Below are positions 35,653-43,630 of a DNA stretch of 64,000 bases, one piece after another; the stretch's first letter is position 1; each line of letters opens with the position of its first letter. The notes under the pieces are model-generated. The model saw nothing but the letters and a program-made list of their open reading frames with translations, was not told the DNA's origin and made no database searches. A program made the position numbers and the translations under genes. The DNA is from Candidatus Eisenbacteria bacterium. Its GTDB lineage: Bacteria > Eisenbacteria > RBG-16-71-46 > JACRLI01. The stretch spans positions 311,405 to 375,404 of the forward strand of contig JACRLI010000014.1 of the NCBI GenBank assembly GCA_016235265.1, in the 5' to 3' direction.

Positions 35653-36294
35653 ATGAAGAACCTTCGAACGGCGGTGATCCTGGCCAACGGCACGCCCCCC
35701 GGAGCGGACCTGCTCCGCCCGGCGGTGGCGTCCGCCGCGCTGTTCGTGTGCGCCGATGGCGGCGCAGACGCCGCGCGCGCCCTGGGCGTGACGCCCCACG
35801 CCATCGTGGGAGACCTGGACTCCATCACCCCGGAGACTCTCGCCCACTACCACGACGTGCCCGTGCACCGCGACACCGACACCTCGCGCACCGACTTCGA
35901 GAAAGCGGTGGAGTTGGTGCTGGCCCGCGGCCCCTTCGAGCAGATCCGGGTATTCGGGGCCGGCGCCGGGCGTCTGGATCACATCCTCGGGAACCTCTCG
36001 GTGCTGCTGCGCTACCTGGGCCGTGCGCCGCTGGTGCTCGAGGACGAGCACGGACGATCCTGGGCCGCCGCCGGTGACGTGCGCCTGGTGGAGCCGGCGG
36101 GTACGGTGGTGTCCTTCTTCGCGCTCGGCGAACCCGCCGAGGGGGTGAGCACCGAGGGGCTGCGCTACCCCTTGAGCGGCGCGCGCCTGGAGATGGGCGC
36201 GCAGGACTCGGTCTCCAACGTGGTGGAGGCCATGCCCGCGTGGATTCGCGTGGCGCGCGGGCGGATCCTGGTGACGATCGTGACGCGGGCCTGA
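35653..36294 (+). CDS. thiN: Thiamine pyrophosphokinase
   Basis: 213 residues. It converts thiamine plus ATP to thiamine pyrophosphate and AMP. Motifs: ILANGTPP (9-16), CADGGAD (33-39), GDLDSITPE (53-61), the RDTDTSRTDFEKA block (73-85) and FGAGAGRLDH (101-110), all substrate- or Mg-ATP-contacting parts of the family. The gene is divergent from the TPP-riboswitch operon and its start is 61 nt from the aptamer, so the locus imports thiamine and activates it. The riboswitch itself acts only on the other strand. Confidence 0.93.
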   Translation: MKNLRTAVILANGTPPGADLLRPAVASAALFVCADGGADAARALGVTPHAIVGDLDSITPETLAHYHDVPVHRDTDTSRTDFEKAVELVLARGPFEQIRVFGAGAGRLDHILGNLSVLLRYLGRAPLVLEDEHGRSWAAAGDVRLVEPAGTVVSFFALGEPAEGVSTEGLRYPLSGARLEMGAQDSVSNVVEAMPAWIRVARGRILVTIVTRA

Positions 36295-36411
36295 GGCAGT
36301 GTGGGGGACGAGTGGCCACGGTGAGGTGGGGCGCCCTTCCCGCAGCTGGTGGGAGGGGGTATTCTGCGAGCGCCACCGCCGCGACCGCGGTGCTGGCGAG
36401 GGAGGGTTCTC

Positions 36412-37401
36412 GTGTCGGTCCGCTGTCTGATGTTTTTCGCCGCCCTGCTCGGTTCGGCATGTGGTTCCGGTTCCGCCGCTGCCGCCGACCTGCACTCCAA
36501 CATCGCCACGTTCTCCATCGTGGCCTGCGACTCCGCCACCGGCGACCTCGGCGTGGCGGTGCAGTCGCGCTTCTTCGCCGTGGGCTCGGTGGTGCCGTGG
36601 GCGCGCGCGGGCGCGGGGGCGATTGCCACGCAGGCGTTTGGCAACACCACGTTCGGCCCGCGCGGGCTGGCGCTCCTGGCCGCCGGGATCCCGCCCGCGC
36701 AAGTGCTGGACTCGCTTCTTTCCACGGACGCGCAGGGCAAGCAGCGCCAGGTGGGCGTCGTGAATTCCCGCGGCACCTCGGCGACGTTCACCGGCACCGA
36801 ATGCCAGAAGTGGGCCGGCGGGCGCACCGGTCGCCACTACGCCTGCCAGGGCAACATCCTGGCCGGCCCCGGCGTGGTGGACGGGATGGCGCGGGCGTTC
36901 GAGCAGACCCGCGGGCTGCTGGGCGATCGCCTGCTGGCGGCGCTGGACGCCGGGCAGGCCGCCGGCGGGGACAGCCGCGGGATGCAGTCCGCGGCGCTGC
37001 TGATCGTGCGCGCGGGCGGCGGCTACGGCGGATTCAACGATCGCTACTGCGACCTGCGCGTGGACGACGCGGCCAACCCGTTCTCGGAGCTGCGGCGGCT
37101 CTACAACCTGTGGAAGCCCGAGGCGCTGATCCGCGACGGCTACACCGCCTGCGATTCCGGCAGGTTCGAACTGGCCTTCACGCTGGGCCGCGAAGCGCTG
37201 GCGGTGGACAGCATCACCGGGGCGCCGCATTACCACCTGGCATGCTACCTGTGCCGCGCGGGCAAGCCGGACGCGGCGCTGGAGGAGTTGGCCCGGGCGG
37301 TGGCGAGGGACCCGAAGCTGGGGGTCCAGGCGCGCACCGATACCGACTTCACCCCGGTCCGGGAGTCCTCCCGGTTCCGGGAGCTCGCCGGGCTGAAATA
37401 G
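36412..37401 (+). CDS. Exported DUF1028 protein with C-terminal TPR-like region
   Basis: A 329-residue protein with a GTG start behind GGAGGG and a signal peptide (about 1-25). The DUF1028 core (about 30-225) shows the Ntn-hydrolase-like pattern ATFSIVACDSATGDLGVAVQSR...AVGSVVPWARAGAGAIATQA, then GNILAGPGVVDGMARAFE and GDSRGMQSAALLIV. The C-terminal 90 or so residues contain helical TPR-like units (FELAFTLGREALAV, YHLACYLCRAGKPDAALEEL). Activity is unknown in this family; peptidoglycan-related roles have been suggested from domain fusions. Confidence 0.8.
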   Translation: MSVRCLMFFAALLGSACGSGSAAAADLHSNIATFSIVACDSATGDLGVAVQSRFFAVGSVVPWARAGAGAIATQAFGNTTFGPRGLALLAAGIPPAQVLDSLLSTDAQGKQRQVGVVNSRGTSATFTGTECQKWAGGRTGRHYACQGNILAGPGVVDGMARAFEQTRGLLGDRLLAALDAGQAAGGDSRGMQSAALLIVRAGGGYGGFNDRYCDLRVDDAANPFSELRRLYNLWKPEALIRDGYTACDSGRFELAFTLGREALAVDSITGAPHYHLACYLCRAGKPDAALEELARAVARDPKLGVQARTDTDFTPVRESSRFRELAGLK

Positions 37402-37485
37402 GCCGCGGGAATCGCAACCGCGCAGGAGCCCGCGCATCCAACCTATATCGTCGCAGCACAGTCACTTAACCGAGGATAGGCGCGA

Positions 37486-39093
37486 ATGATCTCTTCCCCC
37501 ATCCGTCCCCGGCGCCGGCCCCCCTGGCTGGCGGGGATGCTGCTTGTCTTATGTCTGGCCCCATTCCGGGAGTCTCGCGCCGCGGAGATGGCGTCCGCTT
37601 CGGACGCCAACCCCGACAGCGCCCTGGCGCGCACGCTCGCCGGCATCCCGGGCTCGCCCATCACGCTGGACCAGGCGGTGGCGCTGGCGCTGCAGCACGC
37701 CACACAGGCCCGCGAAGCCGGCGCCGGCCTGGACGCCGCCCGGGGCGCGCTGCGTCGCGAGCGGGGAGTATTCGACCCCGAGCTCTACGCCAGCGCGCAG
37801 AAGTCGCACGACGAGCGGCCCAGCGCCTCGCCGTTCCTGGGCAGCGCCGGGGTGCAGAGCGACGAGAGCCGCGTGGCCGGCGGCGCCCGCATGCGCACGC
37901 GCCTGGGCACCGAGCTGGACCTGTCGCTGGGAACGGTGCGCCTGGAGAGCAACCCGTCGTTCTCCTCGCTCAACCCCGGATACACCACGGTGGGCGCGCT
38001 CACCTTCACACAGCCGCTGCTGAAGGGTTTCGGGCCCTCCGCGCGCAAGCGGCTGGCGTCCGCCGAACATGGAATGCTCGCCGCCGAGGCGCTCTACGAC
38101 GACGCCACGCTGGCGGTGCGCTCCCAGGTGGAGCAGGTCTACTGGGACCTGTACGCCGCGGGCCGCGACCTGGCGGTGCAGCAGCTCAGCCGCAACCGCG
38201 CCGCGGCATTCCTCAAGGAGGCCGAGCTGCGCGCCCGCGCGGGACTGGCGGGGCCGGTGGAGCCGGCCAACGCGCGCGTCTTCCTGGCGGAGCAGGAGCA
38301 GGCGGTGCTGGACCGCGAGGAGCGGCTGGACCAGGTGTCCGACCAACTGGGCTCCTTGATGGGTCGCCGACCCGAGGGCGGGTCGCGCTTTCGTCCCGCC
38401 ACCGAGCCACCCGGGGACTTCACCGTGGAGCCCGAGGACACGCTGGTGGCCCGGGCGCTCCGCGACAACGGAGTGGTGCGCGCCGCGCGGCAGTCCGAGG
38501 AGTCGGCGCGGGCCCTGGCGCGAGGCGCACGCTGGGACGCGCTGCCGCGGCTGGACGTGTTCGGCACGCTGGCCGCCAACGGCGTCGCGGGCACCGGGCA
38601 CGACATCATCTTCGGCGCCGACACGCTGCACAACAGCGCCACCGGCGGCTTCGGTGACACCTGGGACCAGGTGCGCAAGCGGCAATACCCGGCGTGGGTG
38701 GCGGGGGTGCGCGTCTCGGTGCCCATCGGGTTCCGGCAGGACGGCGGCGAGCGCGACCGGCTGCGCTCCGAGGCCGAGCGGGCCCGCCAGCAGCGGCTGG
38801 CCGCGGAGCGGGCGCTCGAGGAGCGGGTGCGCGCCGCCTCGCGCGAACTGCGCCACGCCACGCGGCGGCTCGAGGCCGCGCGCGGAGGGGCCGAGGCCTC
38901 CACCGAGCAGGTGCGCATCGGCTCCCTGGAATACCAGGCGGGCCGGACCACCGCCTTCGAAATCGTGCGCCTGCGGGCCGACCTGGCCGCCGCGCAGCAA
39001 CGTTACTCCCAGGCCCTGGTGCGGGCCGCGAAGGCCGTCGCCGAACTGCGCCGGCTCACCGGGGCCGGTTTCCCCGCCGCGACCCACCCGTGA
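37486..39093 (+). CDS. TolC-type outer-membrane efflux channel
   Basis: 535 residues. A signal peptide (about 1-33) is followed by two homologous outer-membrane-efflux-protein repeats with long coiled-coil helices (about 55-290 and 320-530). Markers are LDQAVALALQHATQAREAGAG at the start of repeat one and the LEYQAGRTTAFEIVRLRADL helix near the end. Three copies would form the trans-envelope duct. It is the first gene of the TolC-adaptor-pump operon, 11 nt from the adaptor gene. Confidence 0.88.
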   Translation: MISSPIRPRRRPPWLAGMLLVLCLAPFRESRAAEMASASDANPDSALARTLAGIPGSPITLDQAVALALQHATQAREAGAGLDAARGALRRERGVFDPELYASAQKSHDERPSASPFLGSAGVQSDESRVAGGARMRTRLGTELDLSLGTVRLESNPSFSSLNPGYTTVGALTFTQPLLKGFGPSARKRLASAEHGMLAAEALYDDATLAVRSQVEQVYWDLYAAGRDLAVQQLSRNRAAAFLKEAELRARAGLAGPVEPANARVFLAEQEQAVLDREERLDQVSDQLGSLMGRRPEGGSRFRPATEPPGDFTVEPEDTLVARALRDNGVVRAARQSEESARALARGARWDALPRLDVFGTLAANGVAGTGHDIIFGADTLHNSATGGFGDTWDQVRKRQYPAWVAGVRVSVPIGFRQDGGERDRLRSEAERARQQRLAAERALEERVRAASRELRHATRRLEAARGGAEASTEQVRIGSLEYQAGRTTAFEIVRLRADLAAAQQRYSQALVRAAKAVAELRRLTGAGFPAATHP

Positions 39094-39104
39094 GGACGCC
39101 ATCC

Positions 39105-40271
39105 ATGAAGATTCCCGGAAGAACCCTGGTCGCGACCGCCCTGCTGGCCGCGCTGGCCGGCTGCGGCCCGCGCGGTGGCGGATTCCAGATGCCGCCGACG
39201 CCCGTGGAAGTCGCGGAGGCGAAGGTCGAGGGCGTGACGGACCGCTTCGAGGCCGTGGGCACGCTCGAGGCCGCCGAGCAGGTGACGCTGGTCTCCGAGA
39301 TTGACGCCTCGGTGGTGGGCATCTCCTATCGCGAGGGCGAGACGGTGCGCCGCGGCGGCCTGATCGCCCAGCTCGACGACTCGCAGCTCCGCGCGGAAGT
39401 GAACCGCGCCGAGGCGCTGCGCGTGCAGGGCAGCGTGGCCTTCGCCCGCGTGAAGTCCATCGTGGAGCAGAATGCCGGCTCCCAGCAGGACCTGGACAAC
39501 GCCGCCGCCGCCCTCAAGGTGGCGGAGGCCAACCTGGACGTGGCGAAGGCCCGGCTGGCCAAGACCCGCATCGTCGCACCCTTCGACGGGCGCGTGGGCG
39601 CGCGACGGGTGAGCCAGGGGGCGTTCCTGCGCAGCGGACAGCCCATCGCCGACATCGCGCAGCTGAGCGAGCTGCGGGTGAAGTTCTCCGCACCGGAGCG
39701 CTACCTGGGCGTGCTGCGCCAGGGCGCGCCGGTGACGGTGTCCACGCCCGCGGTGCCCGGCTCCGAGGTGCGCGGGCGGATCGACGTCATCGACCCGGTG
39801 CTGGACCCGGGCACGCGCAACGCGCGCATCACCGCGCGGATCGCCAACCCCGGCGGCCGGTTCCTGCCGGGCATGTCCGCGAACGTCTCGGTGGTGCTGG
39901 CGGCGCGGCCCGCCGCGCTGACCGTGCCCAGCGAGGCGGTGTTCGAGGAGGGCGACCAGTCGGTCGTCTACGTGGTGCAGCCCGACAGCACGGTGCTCAA
40001 GACGAACCTCACGCTGGGCAGCCGCCAGGCCGGTGCCGTGGAAGTGGTGAAGGGCCTGGAGGCCGGCGCGCTGGTGGTGCGCGCGGGGCACCAGAAGCTC
40101 TTCCCGGGGGCCAAGGTGATGCCCATGACCGCCGAGATGCTCAAGATGATGAGCGCCGGCGGCCCGCCGGGCGGCAAGCCCGGCGCCGGCGCCCCCGGCA
40201 AGCCCGGTGGCGCCCCCGCGGCCGGCAGCAAGACGGCGGCACCCGGCAAGGCGGCGGGAACGAAGCGATGA
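39105..40271 (+). CDS. RND efflux periplasmic adaptor (membrane fusion protein), lipoprotein
   Basis: 388 residues with a lipoprotein signal (LLAALAGC, lipidated Cys20). The HlyD/AcrA plan is visible: first half of the lipoyl domain (about 40-80), helical hairpin (about 85-145), second lipoyl half KTRIVAPFDGRVGARRVSQGAFLRSGQ, beta-barrel (about 190-275) and membrane-proximal domain. The last 45 or so residues form a Gly/Pro/Lys-rich tail. Its stop overlaps the pump ATG (ATGA), so they are coupled. Confidence 0.92.
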   Translation: MKIPGRTLVATALLAALAGCGPRGGGFQMPPTPVEVAEAKVEGVTDRFEAVGTLEAAEQVTLVSEIDASVVGISYREGETVRRGGLIAQLDDSQLRAEVNRAEALRVQGSVAFARVKSIVEQNAGSQQDLDNAAAALKVAEANLDVAKARLAKTRIVAPFDGRVGARRVSQGAFLRSGQPIADIAQLSELRVKFSAPERYLGVLRQGAPVTVSTPAVPGSEVRGRIDVIDPVLDPGTRNARITARIANPGGRFLPGMSANVSVVLAARPAALTVPSEAVFEEGDQSVVYVVQPDSTVLKTNLTLGSRQAGAVEVVKGLEAGALVVRAGHQKLFPGAKVMPMTAEMLKMMSAGGPPGGKPGAGAPGKPGGAPAAGSKTAAPGKAAGTKR

Positions 40272-43200
40272 AGCTGAGCGAACTGTCCATCCAGCGCCCC
40301 GTCTTCGCGACGGTGATGAGCCTCGCGATCGTGCTCTTCGGCGTGATCGCGTTTACCCGCCTGCCGGTGCGGGAATACCCGGACATTGACCCGCCGATCG
40401 TCTCGGTGGTCACCCTCTACCGTGGCGCCAGCCCCAGCGTGGTGGAGACCGAGGTCACCGACGTGATCGAGGAGCAGCTGGCCACGCTGGAAGGGGTGAA
40501 GACCATCACCTCCTCCAGCCGCGAGCAGGGCTCGGTGATCACCGTCGAGTTCGAGCTCAAGCGCAAGCCGGACGAGGCCGCCAACGACGTGCGCGACCGC
40601 GTGGCGCGCATTCGCGGCCGGCTGCCGCGCGAGGTGGACGACCCGGTGGTCTCCAAGGTGGACGCCAACGCGCAGCCGGTGTTCTGGATCGCGCTGTCCA
40701 GCGACCGCCACAGCAACCTGGAGCTTTCCGACGTCGCCGACCGCGTGCTCAAGGAGCGCCTGCAGCGCCTGCCCGGCGTGGGCGCGGTGTTCATCGGTGG
40801 GGAGCGGCGCTACGCCATGCGCGTGTGGCTGGACGCGCGGCGCATGGCCGCCTTCGGGCTGACCACGCAGGACGTGGAGCGCGCGCTGGCCCGGGAGAAC
40901 GTGGAGATTCCCGGCGGGCGCGTGGAAGGCGCCACGCGCGAGTTCTCGGTGAAGACGCAGGGCGACCTGGTGACCCCGGAGGAATTCGGGGCCATCGTCG
41001 TCACCCAGGGCGCCGGCGGCACGGTGCGCCTCTCGGACGTGGCCCAGGTCGTGGTCGGAGCGGAGGACGAGCGCAGCACCGCCCGCTTCAACGGCCAGCC
41101 GGCCGTGGGGCTGGGCGTGGTGAAGCAGTCCAAGGCCAGCACGCTGGACGTGGCGCGGGCGGTGCGCGAGGCGCTCCCGGCGCTGCAGAAGCTGATCCCC
41201 GCGGGCATGAAGCTCAGCGTGGCGTACGACTCCTCCACCTTCATCAGCAACTCGATCACCGAGGTGGTGCACACGCTGATCATCGCCATCTGCCTGGTGA
41301 TCCTCGTCATCCTGGTGTTCCTGAAGAGCTTCCGCGCCACCCTGATCCCCACCCTGGCCATCCCGACGTCCATCATCGGCACGCTGGCGGTGGCGTTCTT
41401 CGCCGGGTTCACCATCAACATCCTCACCCTGCTGGCCATGGTGCTGGCCATCGGGCTGGTGGTGGACGACGCCATCGTGGTGCTCGAAAACGTCTTCCGG
41501 CACATGGAAATGGGCAAGTCGCGCCGCCAGGCGGCCTTCGACGGTTCCAAGGAAATCGGATTCGCGGTCATGGCCACCACCATCACCCTCGTCGCGGTGT
41601 TCGTGCCGGTGGCGTTCCTCACCGGGGCGGTGGGACGGCTGTTCAACGAGTTCGGCATCAGCGTGGCGGTGGCGGTGCTGATCTCCGGGTTCGTGGCGCT
41701 CACGCTCACCCCGATGCTCTCCTCCCGCATGCTCAAGCCGCTGCACGGTGCGAGCAACTCGTGGGCCACGCGCTCCTTCGACGCCTTCTTCGAGGGGCTC
41801 AACCGGGTGTACGACCGCATCCTGAACGGGGCGCTGCGCCGCCGCTGGGCGGTGCTGGGGGTGGCCCTGCTCCTGGTGCTGCTGAGCGTCGGGGTGGCGC
41901 AGATGCTGCCGCGGGAGCTGGTGCCGGTGGAGGACCGCGGCACCGCCTTCGGCATCCTCATCGCGCCCGAAGGTTCCACGCTGGCCTACACCGACCGCTA
42001 CATGCACGAAGTGGAGGGCAAGCTGATGGCGCTGCCCGAGCGGCGCGGGCTGTTCAGCGCCGTGGGCCTGGGCTTCGGCGGGCCGGGCCGGGTCACCAAC
42101 GGGTTCATGTTCCTGAGCCTCAAGCCCCACGAGGAGCGCAAGCGGAGCCAGCAGCAGATCGTCCGGGAGATGTTCCCGCAGCTCTTCGCCATCCCCGGCG
42201 TGCTGGCGTTCGTGATCAACCCGCCCAGCCTGGGGGGCGGCTTCTCGTCCTCGCCGGTGGAGTACGTCCTGGAGGCCGACTCGTACGACCAGTTGCAGGC
42301 CTCGGTGGCCTCCATGATGGGCCAGGCGCAGAAGCTGGGCTACCTGATCAACCTCGACTCCGACCTGCGTCTCAACAAGCCGCAGCTGGAGATCTCCATC
42401 GACCGCGACCGGGCCGCGCAACTGGGCGTGTCCGTGACCGACATCGGCACCACCCTCGAGACCTACCTGGGCGGGCGTGTGGTGGGCAACTTCAAGCGCG
42501 CCGCGAAGCAGTACGACGTGATCACCCAGCTCCGCCCTGCGGAGCGCACCACGCCCGACGCCATCCGCGACCTGTACGTGCGGGGTCGCGACGGGCTGGT
42601 GCAACTGGCCAACGTGGTTCGCGTGCGGGAGTCGGTGGCGCCCAAGGAGCTCAACCACTACAACCGCGTGCGCTCCGCCAGCCTCACCGCCAGCCTGGCG
42701 CCGGGGGTGAGCCTGGGACAGGCGCTGGACGCCCTGGACGGCATCGCCCGCACCAGCCTGCCGCCCACGGTCAAGCACGAGCTGGGCGGGCAGTCGCGCG
42801 ACTTCCGGGAGTCGAGCAACAGCCTGTACCTGCTGTTCCTGCTCGCGGTGGTGTTCATCTACCTGGTGCTGGCGGCGCAGTTCGAGAGCTTCGTGCACCC
42901 GCTCACGATCCTGCTCTCGGTGCCGCTGGCGGTGGTGGGCGCGCTGGTCTCGCTGTTCGTGTTCCGCCAGAGCCTCAACATCTACTCGCAGATCGGGCTG
43001 ATCATGCTCATCGGGCTGGTCACCAAGAACGCCATCCTGATCGTGGAATTCTCCAACCAGCTGAGGCACCGCGGCATGGCCGTGGCCGAGGCGGTGGTGG
43101 AGGCATCCAAGATCCGGCTGCGGCCCATCCTGATGACTTCGTTCGCCACGGTGTTTGGCGTGCTGCCCATCGCCATCGGCCTGGGGGAGGGCGGGGAGTC

Positions 43201-43354
43201 CCGCCGGCCGCTGGGCATCGCGGTGGTGGGAGGGCTGTTGTTCTCCACGTTCCTCACGCTGGTGCTCGTGCCGGTGGTGTACACGATGCTGGCGCGCTTC
43301 ACCGAACGCGAGAAGCACGAGGAGCCCGGGAAGCCACCGGCGATGTCGGAGTAA
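40268..43354 (+). CDS. RND-family multidrug efflux pump, inner-membrane subunit
   Basis: 1028 residues, the standard length of AcrB/MexB-like proton antiporters. Visible features are the N-terminal helix (FATVMSLAIVLFGVIAF), the proton-relay aspartates Asp400-Asp401 in GLVVDDAIVVLENV on TM4, and the second-half GLVTKNAILIVEFSN and RLRPILMTSFATVFGVLPIA blocks. Two large periplasmic loops flank the TM bundles as usual. It works with the preceding adaptor and TolC-like channel. Hydrophobe-type (HAE) rather than heavy-metal type, judging from the motifs. Confidence 0.93.
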   Translation: MKLSELSIQRPVFATVMSLAIVLFGVIAFTRLPVREYPDIDPPIVSVVTLYRGASPSVVETEVTDVIEEQLATLEGVKTITSSSREQGSVITVEFELKRKPDEAANDVRDRVARIRGRLPREVDDPVVSKVDANAQPVFWIALSSDRHSNLELSDVADRVLKERLQRLPGVGAVFIGGERRYAMRVWLDARRMAAFGLTTQDVERALARENVEIPGGRVEGATREFSVKTQGDLVTPEEFGAIVVTQGAGGTVRLSDVAQVVVGAEDERSTARFNGQPAVGLGVVKQSKASTLDVARAVREALPALQKLIPAGMKLSVAYDSSTFISNSITEVVHTLIIAICLVILVILVFLKSFRATLIPTLAIPTSIIGTLAVAFFAGFTINILTLLAMVLAIGLVVDDAIVVLENVFRHMEMGKSRRQAAFDGSKEIGFAVMATTITLVAVFVPVAFLTGAVGRLFNEFGISVAVAVLISGFVALTLTPMLSSRMLKPLHGASNSWATRSFDAFFEGLNRVYDRILNGALRRRWAVLGVALLLVLLSVGVAQMLPRELVPVEDRGTAFGILIAPEGSTLAYTDRYMHEVEGKLMALPERRGLFSAVGLGFGGPGRVTNGFMFLSLKPHEERKRSQQQIVREMFPQLFAIPGVLAFVINPPSLGGGFSSSPVEYVLEADSYDQLQASVASMMGQAQKLGYLINLDSDLRLNKPQLEISIDRDRAAQLGVSVTDIGTTLETYLGGRVVGNFKRAAKQYDVITQLRPAERTTPDAIRDLYVRGRDGLVQLANVVRVRESVAPKELNHYNRVRSASLTASLAPGVSLGQALDALDGIARTSLPPTVKHELGGQSRDFRESSNSLYLLFLLAVVFIYLVLAAQFESFVHPLTILLSVPLAVVGALVSLFVFRQSLNIYSQIGLIMLIGLVTKNAILIVEFSNQLRHRGMAVAEAVVEASKIRLRPILMTSFATVFGVLPIAIGLGEGGESRRPLGIAVVGGLLFSTFLTLVLVPVVYTMLARFTEREKHEEPGKPPAMSE

Positions 43355-43401
43355 CCCCGGCTTCCCGAATCCCGGATCCCCCTGATTCCCCGCCGGTTCC
43401 C

Positions 43402-43443
43402 GCAGGGCGCCCGCCGCAGTCCGTCGCGGCCCGGGCGCCCTGC
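43402..43443 (+). terminator. Hairpin after the RND operon
   Basis: A 12-bp perfect stem (43402-43413 with 43432-43443) with an 18-nt loop starts 47 nt after the pump stop. No U-tract follows. The rest of the 276-nt gap before the next gene holds an adjacent 10-bp direct repeat (TCAATTCCGC at 43485-43494 and 43495-43504). Confidence 0.5.
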
Positions 43444-43630
43444 GCATGTCGGGAGCGGCAGCCCCGAAACAAGCCTTCGCAGTCTCAATTCCGCTCAATT
43501 CCGCACGAACGGCGGCCGATAAGAACCGTGAAGCAGACGAAGCGTTCCCGGTTTCATGGAGCCGCGCCACGGACCAGGTTCCTGCACGCTCCGCCCCCGG
43601 TGCATGCGATCCACCACCCAGGAGCCCCGC

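Noticed and set aside
43444..43630. Cobalamin or cyclic di-GMP riboswitch upstream of the second TonB receptor
   Set aside because: Looked for the B12 box and the GEMM core; neither is present.
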